A DNA stretch of 64,000 bases. Source: Sulfurimonas sp. Its GTDB lineage: Bacteria; Campylobacterota; Campylobacteria; Campylobacterales; Sulfurimonadaceae. The notes below the pieces were generated by a model, which saw nothing but the letters and a program-made list of their open reading frames with translations, was not told where the DNA came from and ran no database searches. Below are positions 8,656 through 17,686 of the stretch, piece after piece. Position 1 is the first letter of the stretch; each line of letters starts with the position of its first letter. The stretch spans positions 186,001 to 250,000 of the forward strand of contig JAKFWK010000003.1 of the NCBI GenBank assembly GCA_021732045.1. Direction: 5' to 3'. The position numbers and the translations under genes were made by a program.

Positions 8656-10344
8656 ATGGACTTTAAAGCACTTTTTTCACAGTTGGTTGCTCTATATACT
8701 AAGCTGACAAAGCAACAAAAAACAATCATATCTGTTGCAGTCATAGGAATAGTCGCATTTTTACTATTTTTGGTTGTTTATACTGCTAAAAAAGATTCTA
8801 CCGATGGTTATGTTGTGCTTTTTGACTCTCTTGATTCAGAGGATTCAGCTAAAGTTGTAGAACAACTAGAAAAAAGCAATACTCCTTATCAGTTGCTTGA
8901 TAAAAATGTTATAAAGGTTCCAAAAACGGTTGTTTATAGAGAGAGATTAGCAATAACAGCTCTTGGAATTCCAAAGAAAACTGGTGTTGGTTTTGAGCTT
9001 TTTGATAAGCAGGAATTTGGCTCAACCTCTTTTGATCAAAATGTTAAATATATCCGCGCCCTAGAGGGTGAACTCTCGAGAACAATCAACTCACTTGCCC
9101 CAATTGAAGCATCAACAGTTAGTTTAGCGCTGCCAAAAGAGACACTTTTTGTCGAGAAAAAAATAGAACCAACAGCCTCTGTTATGATTAAAATTGTAGA
9201 GGGCGAAAAGCTTACGCCTAAACAGATAAGAGGGATAAAAAATCTAATAGCAGCAGCGGTGCCTAACTTAACCCAAGCAAATGTTGCGCTTATTGATGGA
9301 GAAGGGGAAACTCTTGGAGATGAGGATGAGATGGCTCAAATGAGCGAACTCTCATCAACTCAGCAGAAATTCAAGACAATAGAAGAGAAAAAAAAGCAGA
9401 AAAAAATCATTGAGGTTGTCTCTCCCTTTGTCGGAGGAGAACACAAAGTTGTGGCTCAAGTTACAATTGATTATGATTTTTCAATTGTAAATTCTACTTC
9501 AGAGAAATATGACCCTGAAAATGTTGTAAGAAGTGAGCAGGTAAATGAAGAGAAGAGAGAGGGTGCAACGCCTCCAGAAGTTGGTGGCGTCCCTGGAACG
9601 GTTAGTAATATCGGTCCAGTAGAGGGACTAAAGAGTGATCAAAAAGCTGAAAAGTATGAGAAAAATTCGGGAACAACAAACTATGAGGTTGGAAAAACTG
9701 TATCAACTACAAAATCACAATTTGCAACAATAAAAAGAGTAACTGCCGCCGTTGTAGTTGATGGAAGATATAAAAATAAATTGGATAAAAGTGGTAAACC
9801 AACAGAAGAGCTGGAGTATGAGTCACTATCTGAAGCCGATTTACAATCTTTAACTCTGCTTGTGAGTCGCTCTATTGGAGTGGACCCAGCTAGAGGGGAT
9901 GAGATAAGTGTAAAAAATCTACAGTTTAAGCAGAGTGGTGTAATTGGCGGAGACGGTGTAAGTAAAGCTATCTCATTCTCTCAAACATATTTAGCGCCGT
10001 TTAGTGAAGTATTTAAGTATCTGTTTGTTCTGCTGCTATTGCTTATTGTCTATAAAAAAGTTATCAGTCCGTTTGCTCAAAGAATGCTTGAGATTTCAAA
10101 AGAGGAAGAGGATGTCTCAAAACCTTATCTAAATATTGATAATGATCAAGGTGAAGATCTGATAGAAAAAGTTCAATCTATGCGTAAAAAAGTGGAAGAT
10201 CAGCTTGGAGTTGGAGAAGGATTTAATGAGGATTCACTCAAGCATGATGTTCTTCTTGAGAAGATAAAATCAATGATAGAAGAGACACCAGAGGCCGTAG
10301 CTCTTGTTCTTCAAGCTTTAGTTACTGAAGAAGTAGAAAGATAA
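8656..10344 (+). CDS. fliF: Flagellar MS-ring protein FliF
   Basis: A 562-residue membrane protein that forms the MS ring, the base on which the flagellar motor and export gate assemble. It has one transmembrane helix near residues 23-44 and a second near 452-469, enclosing a periplasmic region with ring-building motifs (EGELSRTI, NVALID). The cytoplasmic tail ends in the acidic helical segment that binds FliG. It follows hisC by 17 bases without an obvious terminator or sigma-54 site, and leads fliF-fliG-fliH. Confidence 0.97.
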   Translation: MDFKALFSQLVALYTKLTKQQKTIISVAVIGIVAFLLFLVVYTAKKDSTDGYVVLFDSLDSEDSAKVVEQLEKSNTPYQLLDKNVIKVPKTVVYRERLAITALGIPKKTGVGFELFDKQEFGSTSFDQNVKYIRALEGELSRTINSLAPIEASTVSLALPKETLFVEKKIEPTASVMIKIVEGEKLTPKQIRGIKNLIAAAVPNLTQANVALIDGEGETLGDEDEMAQMSELSSTQQKFKTIEEKKKQKKIIEVVSPFVGGEHKVVAQVTIDYDFSIVNSTSEKYDPENVVRSEQVNEEKREGATPPEVGGVPGTVSNIGPVEGLKSDQKAEKYEKNSGTTNYEVGKTVSTTKSQFATIKRVTAAVVVDGRYKNKLDKSGKPTEELEYESLSEADLQSLTLLVSRSIGVDPARGDEISVKNLQFKQSGVIGGDGVSKAISFSQTYLAPFSEVFKYLFVLLLLLIVYKKVISPFAQRMLEISKEEEDVSKPYLNIDNDQGEDLIEKVQSMRKKVEDQLGVGEGFNEDSLKHDVLLEKIKSMIEETPEAVALVLQALVTEEVER

Positions 10345-10357
10345 TGGGAGAGATAAA

Positions 10358-11386
10358 ATGGCATTAAATCAAACGCAACAGGCACTTTTTGATGAGATGA
10401 GTATGGGCGAAAAAGCCGCTATTTTACTTATGCAGCTAGGTGAAGATACAACAGCAGCTCTTTTTTCGTCTATGAATATTGATTCAATAACTGAAGTCTC
10501 AAAGCATATAGCTGGCAACAGAACCGTTGAAAAAGCCATTGCTACTGCAATTCTTGAAGAGTTTCATGCAATATTGCAATCTGGTCAGTTTATAACATCT
10601 GGTGGTCTTGAGTATGCAAGAGAACTTCTATATAGAACTCTTGGACCAGAAGAGGCTAAAAAAGTTTTAGAAAAATTAGCAAAAAGTATGCAAGAATCTC
10701 AAAATTTTGCATATCTTTCAAAAATAAAACCTCAGCAACTCTCAGACTTTATTATTAATGAGCATCCACAAACAATAGCACTTATCTTGGCTCACATGAA
10801 CGCAACTGAGGCTGCTGATACACTTCAATATTTTCCGGATGATTTAAGAAGTGAAGTTGCCATGAGAATGGCAAGATTAGGTGATATTTCTCCATCTGTA
10901 ATCAAGAGAGTCTCGGCTGTTCTTGAATCTAAACTCGAATCTCTTGCATCATATAAAGTTGAAGTTGGTGGACCGAGATCTGTTGCAGATATCTTTAATC
11001 GTCTCGGTGCCAAAGCATCTAAAGAGACATTGGCGAAAATTGAAGAGAGAGATGAAGAGTTATCTAATCTTATTAAAGAGATGATGTTTACTTTTGAAGA
11101 TATATCAAAACTTGATAAAAATGCAATCTCAGAAATTATGAAAAATATAGAAAAACCTGACTTGATGCTAAGTTTAAAAAGTGCACCAGATGAGCTTAAA
11201 GAGAAATTTATGGCTGCTATGAGTGAGAGAGCTAGAGAAGCATTTAATGAAGAGATGCAGTTTATGGGATCTGTAAAAATGAAAGAGGTGGAGAGCGCAC
11301 AAAGAAGAATTGTTGAGGTTGTCAACGGTCTTGCTGAGGCTGGAACAATTCAACTAGGAACCTCATCAGAAGAGATGGTGGAGTAA
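10358..11386 (+). CDS. fliG: Flagellar motor switch protein FliG
   Basis: A 342-residue rotor protein that links the MS ring (FliF) to the C-ring and interacts with the stator for torque. It has the N-terminal MSMGEKAAILLMQLGED segment, the middle domain with EHPQTIALILAHM, and a C-terminal domain with alternating charged helices (SAPDELKEKFMAAMSERA). Length is typical. It has a strong Shine-Dalgarno (GGGAGA) and ends one base before the fliH start. Confidence 0.97.
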   Translation: MALNQTQQALFDEMSMGEKAAILLMQLGEDTTAALFSSMNIDSITEVSKHIAGNRTVEKAIATAILEEFHAILQSGQFITSGGLEYARELLYRTLGPEEAKKVLEKLAKSMQESQNFAYLSKIKPQQLSDFIINEHPQTIALILAHMNATEAADTLQYFPDDLRSEVAMRMARLGDISPSVIKRVSAVLESKLESLASYKVEVGGPRSVADIFNRLGAKASKETLAKIEERDEELSNLIKEMMFTFEDISKLDKNAISEIMKNIEKPDLMLSLKSAPDELKEKFMAAMSERAREAFNEEMQFMGSVKMKEVESAQRRIVEVVNGLAEAGTIQLGTSSEEMVE

Positions 11387-11387
11387 T

Positions 11388-12164
11388 TTGTCTAGTATTA
11401 TAAGTAGCAATCAAGCCTTATCGCATAGCGTTAGCAAATATAATTTTAAAATAATATCTTTTGACTCCAAGGAAGAACAATACGATGAAATCCAGCCAGT
11501 TGATAACGAGGTAGAACAAGACAGACCTAGCGGTGTTGATTCTAATTCAATCAGCCAAAGTTCCAAAGATTCGCTGATAGAGTCATTGTTGCAAAAAACT
11601 GATGAGATGTCATCAAACTTTATCAAACTTCAGATGAAATTAGAGATGATGGGTGAAGAGCATAAAGTAGAGATTGCAAGAATTAAAAATGAGTCATATG
11701 CTGAGGGTTTAGAAGCAGGAGTAGCAAAGGCAGCAAAAGAGGCGGAAACAAATCTTGCAGGTGGCATGGCTCAATTTTCCTCATCTGTTTCTACGCTTGA
11801 AAAAAGTGCCAAAGAGTTTCAAACCGCACTAGAAGAGATAAAAAAAGAGCTAATAAATGCTGCTTTGGATATATCAAAAGAGGTTGTAGGCATTGAGCTT
11901 AGTGAAAATTCAACTAAAATCGCATCTCATCTCTCTGGTGAGCTAATCAAAGAGCTACAAAATGCTTCAAAAATAACTCTAAAAGTAAATCCAAAAGATC
12001 ACGGAGCAATATCCCAAAGTGTTGGCTTGATGGAAAATGTAAAACTTATTTCAGATAGCGCAGTGAGCGAGGGCGGTGTAATTGCTATAAGCGATGCCGG
12101 CAATATAGATGCACAGATTTCAAAAAGATTTGAGCGAATAAAAAAAGCCGCTCTAAGTGAGTAA
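11388..12164 (+). CDS. fliH: Flagellar assembly protein FliH
   Basis: A 258-residue cytoplasmic protein that regulates the export ATPase FliI. The N-terminal about 75 residues are polar and variable. A long charged coiled coil with GxxxG-type spacing follows (AEGLEAGVAKAAKEAETNLAGG, about 105-125), then the VATP-synthase-E-like C-terminal domain. The start is TTG at 11388 with GGTGGAG upstream, the only plausible start this close to fliG. fliF-fliG-fliH order supports the call more than the weakly conserved sequence does. Confidence 0.88.
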   Translation: MSSIISSNQALSHSVSKYNFKIISFDSKEEQYDEIQPVDNEVEQDRPSGVDSNSISQSSKDSLIESLLQKTDEMSSNFIKLQMKLEMMGEEHKVEIARIKNESYAEGLEAGVAKAAKEAETNLAGGMAQFSSSVSTLEKSAKEFQTALEEIKKELINAALDISKEVVGIELSENSTKIASHLSGELIKELQNASKITLKVNPKDHGAISQSVGLMENVKLISDSAVSEGGVIAISDAGNIDAQISKRFERIKKAALSE

Positions 12165-12172
12165 CTAAATAT

Positions 12173-13999
12173 ATGAACAGTAAATTAAGAAATATTAAAG
12201 AGCTAGAAGCTCTTTGTGCAGATATAAGAGAAGAAATTTTAAGGGTTGTGAGCAAAAATGGTGGACATCTAAGTTCAACTTTGGGCGCTACAGAGATAAT
12301 AGTAGCTATGCATGAAGTTTTTGATTCAAAAAAAGATCCATTTATTTTTGATGTTTCGCACCAATCTTACGCTCATAAGCTTTTAACTGGCAGATGGGAG
12401 AAGTTTGATACTCTTCGTCAATTTAACGGTTTATGTGGATACACTAAGCCAAGTGAAAGTGAAGATGACTATTTTGTGGCAGGGCATAGCTCGACTTCCA
12501 TATCTTTGGGTGTTGGTGCAGCAAAAGCCATAGCGTTGAAAAATGAACAAAACTCCAGAGTGCCAGTTGTGCTTATAGGCGATGGTTCTATGACTGCCGG
12601 TATGGTTTATGAAGCACTTAATGAACTCGGTGATAGAAAATATCCAATGGTAATAATACTTAATGACAATGAGATGAGTATATCAAAACCAATAGGAGCT
12701 ATTAGCCGAATGCTTAGCTCGGCTATGGCATCTCCCTTTTATCAAAGTTTTAAAAGGCATACCGAGAATTTTGTAGATAATTTTGGAGAGGGAGCCCACT
12801 ATATAGCAAAAAGGATGGAGGAGAGTCTTAAGATGATTACTCCTGGCATTATGTTTGAGGAGATGGGGATTAACTACATTGGTCCAATTGATGGACATAA
12901 TCTCACCTATCTTGTTGAAATCCTAGAAAAAGCTAAAGCCTTAAAGAAACCTGTACTTGTCCATGTGCAAACTCTTAAAGGCAAGGGTTATGAGATAGCT
13001 GAGGGTAAAGATGAGAAGTGGCATGGAGTTGGTCCATTTGATTTAGATAGTGGTAATTCTTCAAAAAAAAGCTCAGGCAAAAGTGCTACACAAATTTATA
13101 CAGAAGCACTTATGGAGCTAGTTAAAAATAATAATAAAATAGTTGGAGCAACAGCAGCTATGCCGAGTGGAACTGGGCTAAGTGAGCTTATCGAAGCATA
13201 TCCTACAAGATTCTGGGATGTGGCAATCGCAGAGCAACACGCCGTTACTTCAATGTCAGCTTTAGCAAAAGAGGGTTTTAAACCATTTTGTACAATATAC
13301 TCAACATTTTTACAACGAGGGTATGATCAGGTTATTCATGATACTTGTTTAATGAATCTGCCAGTCGTTTTCGCTCTTGATAGAGCTGGGATTGTTGGCG
13401 AGGATGGCGAGACACATCAGGGCGCTTTTGATATAAGCTTCTTGCGGGCTATCCCAAATATGACACTTTTTGCTCCAAGAGACGAGCTTAGCTTCCATCA
13501 GGCAATGCTCTTTGCTTCAGAGTTTCAAACACCATGTTCTCTCCGCTATCCAAGAGGCTCTTTTACTGATACATCGTTGCCAGAGTCGCTTCCTTTTGAG
13601 TTAGCAAAGTCACAACTACTTCGCTCAAATGAGAGTGATATTTTGTTTGTTGGTTATGGAAACGGAGTGGGGCGTGCTTATGAAACAGCGGAACTTCTGG
13701 ATTTTGATGTGAGCATATTGGATTTAAGATTTGTAAAACCGTTAGATGTTCAGATGCTAAGAGATATGGCAAAAAAACATAAAAAATGGTTCGTTTTTTC
13801 TGATAGCGCAAAGATGGGTGGAGTAGCAAGCGCTATTTTGGAGTTTCTTTCAGATGAAAAAATCAAAACTGTTGATGTTGTGAGTTTTGAATATACAGAT
13901 AGCTTTATTACTCATGGAAACACTAAAAAAGTGGAAGAGTCACTTGGACTTTTACCATTGCAACTAGCAATAAAGGTTAAAGAACTTAGCCATTCTTGA
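12173..13999 (+). CDS. dxs: 1-deoxy-D-xylulose-5-phosphate synthase
   Basis: A 608-residue thiamine-diphosphate enzyme that condenses pyruvate and glyceraldehyde-3-P, the first step of the MEP isoprenoid pathway. The thiamine motif GDGSMTAGMVYEALN, the transketolase-type pyrimidine-binding region (AIAEQHAVT), and DRAGIVGEDGETHQG are all present, as is the C-terminal domain (DLRFVKPLD). It follows fliH by eight bases; the fliFGH-dxs order matches my recollection of Campylobacter. A later pathway gene, ispE, lies at 43.7 kb. Confidence 0.97.
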   Translation: MNSKLRNIKELEALCADIREEILRVVSKNGGHLSSTLGATEIIVAMHEVFDSKKDPFIFDVSHQSYAHKLLTGRWEKFDTLRQFNGLCGYTKPSESEDDYFVAGHSSTSISLGVGAAKAIALKNEQNSRVPVVLIGDGSMTAGMVYEALNELGDRKYPMVIILNDNEMSISKPIGAISRMLSSAMASPFYQSFKRHTENFVDNFGEGAHYIAKRMEESLKMITPGIMFEEMGINYIGPIDGHNLTYLVEILEKAKALKKPVLVHVQTLKGKGYEIAEGKDEKWHGVGPFDLDSGNSSKKSSGKSATQIYTEALMELVKNNNKIVGATAAMPSGTGLSELIEAYPTRFWDVAIAEQHAVTSMSALAKEGFKPFCTIYSTFLQRGYDQVIHDTCLMNLPVVFALDRAGIVGEDGETHQGAFDISFLRAIPNMTLFAPRDELSFHQAMLFASEFQTPCSLRYPRGSFTDTSLPESLPFELAKSQLLRSNESDILFVGYGNGVGRAYETAELLDFDVSILDLRFVKPLDVQMLRDMAKKHKKWFVFSDSAKMGGVASAILEFLSDEKIKTVDVVSFEYTDSFITHGNTKKVEESLGLLPLQLAIKVKELSHS

Positions 14000-14073
14000 T
14001 AGTTAATTTGGTTAGGTTTAGCTTGATATTATTATGGTAAAATGCCATTAAACTTTTAAAAGGATTATTAAAT

Positions 14074-14142
14074 ATGAATTCAAACGATTCAGACAGTAGG
14101 TGCTATTTATCTTTTGTCAATCTTGGGTGTAAAACTATATGA
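14074..14142 (+). CDS. Possible 22-residue leader ORF upstream of the CNNM gene
   Basis: A short frame with its own ATG and a strong Shine-Dalgarno (AAAAGGA, about 9 bases upstream). Its TGA overlaps the ATG of the next gene (ATATGA), the usual geometry for translational coupling. The product has no recognisable motif. A different frame over the same bases (from 14078) encodes a hydrophobic stretch VGAIYLLSILGVKLYD but has no start codon, so a decayed or frameshifted N-terminus is an alternative reading. Low confidence that a peptide is made. Confidence 0.3.
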   Translation: MNSNDSDSRCYLSFVNLGCKTI

Positions 14143-15218
14143 CACTCCTCCTTCTTTATCTATTTATCGCTCTTTTTGTCTCTTTCGTCTGCTCTGTTTT
14201 AGAAGCCGTTTTACTATCAAGCACTAACCACTACATAGAAACATTGCCAAAAGATGGCAATGAAGAAGCTATTCGTATGTTAAAAGAGCTGAAATCAAAC
14301 ATAGACAAGCCAATCTCTTCTATTTTGACACTAAACACATTTGCTCACACTATGGGTGCTGCCGGTGTTGGTGCTCAGGCTCAGGTTCTGTTTGGGCAAG
14401 AGTGGCAAACAGCAATTGCTTTTGGGTTAACTCTTATAATTTTATATCTTTCAGAAATTATCCCTAAAACAATTGGCGCTATTTACTGGAAAAGACTGCT
14501 TGTTCCATCAGCTTATTTAATCTCGTTTCTTGTAAAGGTAACATATCCTTTGGTGTGGTTTTCTGGACTTATTACAAACTATATATCAAAAGGAAAAGCA
14601 AAACATACAAATTTCTCAAGAGATGAGATAATGGCTGTTGTTGCTATGGGAGAAAAAGAGGGCTCAATCTTGGCTAGAGAGAGCATGTTGATAGCCAATC
14701 TTTTAAGGCTTAAAAAAATAAAAGCCGAAGATATTATGACTCCCAGAAGCGTTGTTTTTGCGCTAAATGCTAACACAACAATTGGTGAAGCTATAGAAGA
14801 TGATACGATGTATGTACACTCAAGAATACCTATATATAGTGACTCAATTGATGATATAGTTGGTATGGTATTTAACCAATCGATACTTGAAGAGAGCGTT
14901 GAAGAGAGAGAGTATAAAAAACTCTCAGAAATTATGTTGCCTGTTCATAAAATACCTGAAACAGTATCTGTATCGGCGCTAATTGACCTTTTTATAAAGA
15001 GAAAAACACACCTATTTATAGTTCAGGACGGCTATGGGCAGACAAGTGGTGTTGTTACTTTAGAGGATGCAATTGAGACACTTTTGGGTGTTGAAATAGT
15101 TGATGAGATGGATGAAGTAGAAGATATGCAAGCTTTTGCAAAAGATAAAAGTAAACAGTTCCGAGACAGAATGCTACTAGAGAGAAAAAGAGCAGAAAAG
15201 CTAAGATTAGGAAATTAA
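14139..15218 (+). CDS. CNNM/DUF21 membrane protein with CBS pair
   Basis: A 359-residue protein of the CNNM transporter group. The N-terminal DUF21 part (about 1-170) has four hydrophobic segments, including the strong first helix LLLLYLFIALFVSFVCS. Two CBS repeats follow at about residues 190-310 (EDIMTPRSVVF, then LSEIMLPVHKIP and VVTLEDAIETLLGVEIVDE). The CorC/HlyC domain of longer homologues is absent; the tail is short and basic. The family is linked to magnesium or other cation efflux, with CBS domains sensing nucleotides. A -10 (TAAAAT) lies about 35 bases before the upstream leader frame. Confidence 0.88.
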   Translation: MTLLLLYLFIALFVSFVCSVLEAVLLSSTNHYIETLPKDGNEEAIRMLKELKSNIDKPISSILTLNTFAHTMGAAGVGAQAQVLFGQEWQTAIAFGLTLIILYLSEIIPKTIGAIYWKRLLVPSAYLISFLVKVTYPLVWFSGLITNYISKGKAKHTNFSRDEIMAVVAMGEKEGSILARESMLIANLLRLKKIKAEDIMTPRSVVFALNANTTIGEAIEDDTMYVHSRIPIYSDSIDDIVGMVFNQSILEESVEEREYKKLSEIMLPVHKIPETVSVSALIDLFIKRKTHLFIVQDGYGQTSGVVTLEDAIETLLGVEIVDEMDEVEDMQAFAKDKSKQFRDRMLLERKRAEKLRLGN

Positions 15219-15265
15219 TCCCTAACCTTTTGCTTTTATGTTTATGAAAAACAGATTAAAGATGG

Positions 15266-15574
15266 CTATTTTTTAGGATTTGTTTTGTTGTTGTCCATAG
15301 GCTTATCACCGAGACCTTTTGTATTTTTCTTGCACCCACTAGCCGTTAAGTTTGCTTTATTGCTCTCAACAAACTTATCCCCAAGACCTTTTACATTTTT
15401 AATATCTTCAACGCTACCAAAACAGCCACTCTTTTTTCTATAATCTATAATAGCTTCGGCTTTTGCATCGCCTATACCTTTGATACTCATAAGCTCTTTT
15501 TTGTCTGCCTTGTTGATGTCAACAGCTCCAAATGATAGTGTAACTCCAATTAACAGTAGTGATAGAAATTTCAT
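15266..15574 (-). CDS. ComEA-like secreted helix-hairpin-helix protein
   Basis: A 102-residue protein with a signal peptide (residues 1 to about 17, MKFLSLLLIGVTLSFGA) and a ComEA-type helix-hairpin-helix domain: DINKADKKELMSIKGIGDAKAEAI and a second hairpin around KGLGDKF. Periplasmic ComEA proteins bind DNA during natural transformation. The C-terminal tail repeats the second hairpin imperfectly (KGLGDK at 62-67 and again at 86-91, each followed by an Asn-Lys-x-Asn segment). It lies downstream of the pgeF-like gene in the same direction, 65 bases away. Confidence 0.85.
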   Translation of the reverse strand: MKFLSLLLIGVTLSFGAVDINKADKKELMSIKGIGDAKAEAIIDYRKKSGCFGSVEDIKNVKGLGDKFVESNKANLTASGCKKNTKGLGDKPMDNNKTNPKK

Positions 15575-15639
15575 GCAACACCTTTATATTAAATTTAGTA
15601 AATGGTATCTTTAGTTGCATAAATAATATATAAATTTAT

Positions 15640-16368
15640 CTATTTTTTTATCATCAAAACACCAGCAAATCTTCCAGTGTTTTTTTCTGCACGGTATGAG
15701 AAGTATTTTTGAGTGTTACAACAACTGCACTCGTTTATGATTTCAATATTTTCTTTTTTGATTTTGCACTCAAGAAGTTGATTTAATAGAATTTTGTTTA
15801 TATCGAGATAGTAGCTGTTGTTTCTTTTCTCAAACGCATACGAAAGCCCTATTTTGGAGGCTTCTTCAAAAATATCACTCCCAACTTCATAACAGCAAAC
15901 CCCAATGCTCGCACCAACACTTACATATATATCTTTGGAATCACTCTTAAATGCATCTCTAAAACACTCAATTACATTTTTGACTATATTTTTAAAAGCC
16001 CCAGCCCTTCCGGCATGAGCCACTGCTATGACTTTTTGCTTGTCATCATAAAAAAGAACAGGAGTACAGTCAGCTACCATAACCATCAACGGAGTATCTG
16101 TTTTGTCAGTAATAAGCGCATCACAAGTTGGTGGATTGAGAAAATCATCCTCGCCACTTACAATATGCACCAAATCCGAGTGAATCTGCTTCATGTGAAC
16201 AAGCGAGTCTCTGTTATAGAGAAGTTCATTTGCTAGGTTTTGATGATTTTCTTCCACGCTCAGTTGATTGTCACCAACATGAAAAGCCAGATTCCTACTC
16301 TCTTTTGTCGTAAAAGCATGAGTCAGATTTGAGAAAGAGGTTAGTTTTTTACTATGATAAAATCGCAT
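15640..16368 (-). CDS. pgeF: PgeF/YfiH-type multicopper-polyphenol-oxidase-like protein
   Basis: A 242-residue member of the DUF152/LACC1 family; homologues act as purine nucleoside phosphorylases/deaminases or remove wrong residues from peptidoglycan precursors. The metal-site pattern is visible: MKQIHSD, ALITDKTDTPL, VAVAHAGRAGAFKNIV, and the cysteine-containing SIGVCCYEVG. I chose ATG 16368 because the homologous N-terminus begins near FYHSKKLTSF; a TTG at 16410 would add 14 residues. With ATG 16368, a perfect TATAAT ends only six bases upstream, implying a leaderless or nearly leaderless mRNA. Confidence 0.85.
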   Translation of the reverse strand: MRFYHSKKLTSFSNLTHAFTTKESRNLAFHVGDNQLSVEENHQNLANELLYNRDSLVHMKQIHSDLVHIVSGEDDFLNPPTCDALITDKTDTPLMVMVADCTPVLFYDDKQKVIAVAHAGRAGAFKNIVKNVIECFRDAFKSDSKDIYVSVGASIGVCCYEVGSDIFEEASKIGLSYAFEKRNNSYYLDINKILLNQLLECKIKKENIEIINECSCCNTQKYFSYRAEKNTGRFAGVLMIKK

Positions 16369-16374
16369 AGAGTG

Positions 16375-16387
16375 ATTATAGTATAAT
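16375..16387. promoter_or_regulatory. Symmetric divergent -10 pair
   Basis: The 13 bases ATTATAGTATAAT form a perfect palindrome around one central base. Read left it gives TATAAT (16380 to 16375) for the pgeF-like gene; read right it gives TATAAT (16382-16387) for the truncated frame at 16414. No consensus -35 is needed in this phylum. Promoter function is inferred from sequence only. Confidence 0.6.
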
Positions 16388-16413
16388 GTTTTATAGAATT
16401 TATAAGGCAATAA

Positions 16414-16506
16414 ATGACTCTCTTAAAAATAGAAAGTAATCTGCATAATTTAATAGCAAATTCTGACAAAGAGGGCTTTATTTACGAGCATAACCCCAGT
16501 GAGTGA
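16414..16506 (+). pseudogene. Truncated 5' end of a lost gene (30 codons)
   Basis: A frame with ATG, AAGG upstream and its own -10 (16382-16387) encodes 30 residues beginning TLLKIESNLHNLIAN and then stops after GFIYEHNPSE. It resembles, from memory, the extreme N-terminus of a type II restriction-modification/DNA methyltransferase protein family whose next residues (FIYE...) continue for hundreds of residues. Here the frame is lost at about residue 26, so I read it as the surviving start of a deleted gene. The family assignment is a tentative recollection. Confidence 0.4.
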
Positions 16507-16813
16507 ATTTCCACTTTTTCGTTCTTGGTGTATAAATGGGAAATTAAATAAAAATCTTAAAAGTATAGAGTCTTAATGCAAAAAATAGAGAACCTAAATA
16601 TCTATGTAGGAACAAAATAGGAGCACCTCACAGTACAAAGTCAAGGCATGAAAATTGTATGTGTATTAAATCGTACCAATGCGTTTGTGACACATCAGTC
16701 GCAAGTTTGGTATAGTGGCAGAGGTTGCAACAAATAGATTGCAAAATGACATATTTTTCAATGAAAATAAATTATTTTGGTAGTATCAACGGAATGAATA
16801 CTAGGAATTTAAA
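16507..16813. other. Decayed intergenic stretch
   Basis: About 300 bases without an intact gene. A frame from ATG 16576 is broken by TAG at 16618-16620 and then stays open in the same frame to TAG at 16735-16737, which looks like a gene remnant with one stop. I do not recognise the product. There is no terminal inverted repeat, tRNA or integrase. The next gene (16814) is an ORF6N-domain protein. Confidence 0.4.
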
Positions 16814-17686
16814 ATGACAAATGAACTACAAGCCATAGATAAACACAATCTACAAGACAAAATCCATACCATTAGAGGGCTGCAAGTGATGCTTGATAGG
16901 GATTTGGCGGAGCTTTATCAGGTGGAAACACGAAGATTGAATGAACAAGTCAAAAGAAATATAGAGCGATTTCCTGAAGAGTTTATGTTTCAATTTTCAA
17001 AAGAAGAGTTTGAAAATTGGAAATCGCAATTTGCGACATCCAATGATAAAATGAGTTTACGAAAAATACCATATGTCTTTACTGAACAAGGTGTGTCAAT
17101 GTTGGCTTCTGTTTTGAAAAGTAAAATTGCTATTACTATAAGCATTCAAATTATAAAAGCTTTTGTAGAGATGAGAAAATTTATATCACAAAATATTATT
17201 CATTATGAACGATTTGAAAGAATTGAACAAAGATTATCCTTACATGATAAAAACTTTGATAAACTTTTTGAAGCCCTAGAAGATAAAACAAAAAAGCCAA
17301 GTGAGGGGATTTTTTTCGATGGGCAGATTTATGATGCTTATGTTTTTATAAACGATTTGCTTAAAAGTGCAAAAAGTGAAGTAGTGCTTATGGACAACTA
17401 CATAGATGATACTGTTTTTACACTCTTTAGCAAATATCCAAAACTAAAAATAAAGATTTTTACTCAGAGCATATCTAAGCAACTCAAACTTGATTTTCAG
17501 AAATACAAAGCACAATATGCAAACATAGAGCTAGAAGAGTTCAAAAAAGCTCACGATAGATTTTTGATAATCGACAGTACCGAGATTTACCACATCGGAG
17601 CAAGTTTGAAAGATTTGGGTAAAAAGTGGTTTGCATTTTCAAAGTTTGAGATGGAGGCTTTAGAAGTTTTAGGGAGGCTGAAATGA
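16814..17686 (+). CDS. ORF6N-domain protein with PLD-like C-terminal half
   Basis: A 290-residue accessory protein. Residues about 12-115 match the ORF6N domain seen in phage antirepressor-like and mobile-island proteins (IRGLQVMLDRDLAELYQVETRRLNEQV, then PYVFTEQGVSMLASVLKS). The C-terminal half (about 155-290) ends with HDRFLIID and a downstream IGASLKDLG, resembling one HKD half-site of the phospholipase D fold with Arg in place of Lys. Such proteins are common in accessory regions and usually have no assigned target. It is flanked by gene remnants, consistent with horizontal acquisition. Confidence 0.8.
   Translation: MTNELQAIDKHNLQDKIHTIRGLQVMLDRDLAELYQVETRRLNEQVKRNIERFPEEFMFQFSKEEFENWKSQFATSNDKMSLRKIPYVFTEQGVSMLASVLKSKIAITISIQIIKAFVEMRKFISQNIIHYERFERIEQRLSLHDKNFDKLFEALEDKTKKPSEGIFFDGQIYDAYVFINDLLKSAKSEVVLMDNYIDDTVFTLFSKYPKLKIKIFTQSISKQLKLDFQKYKAQYANIELEEFKKAHDRFLIIDSTEIYHIGASLKDLGKKWFAFSKFEMEALEVLGRLK

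Noticed and set aside
10825..11325. A 166-codon open frame antisense to fliG
   Set aside because: It lies wholly within the well-supported fliG gene and its product is serine/leucine-rich, typical for the reverse of an A+T-rich coding strand.
16814..17686. Prophage call for the ORF6N gene
   Set aside because: No other phage gene (integrase, terminase, capsid, lysis) is nearby, so it is only a single accessory gene.
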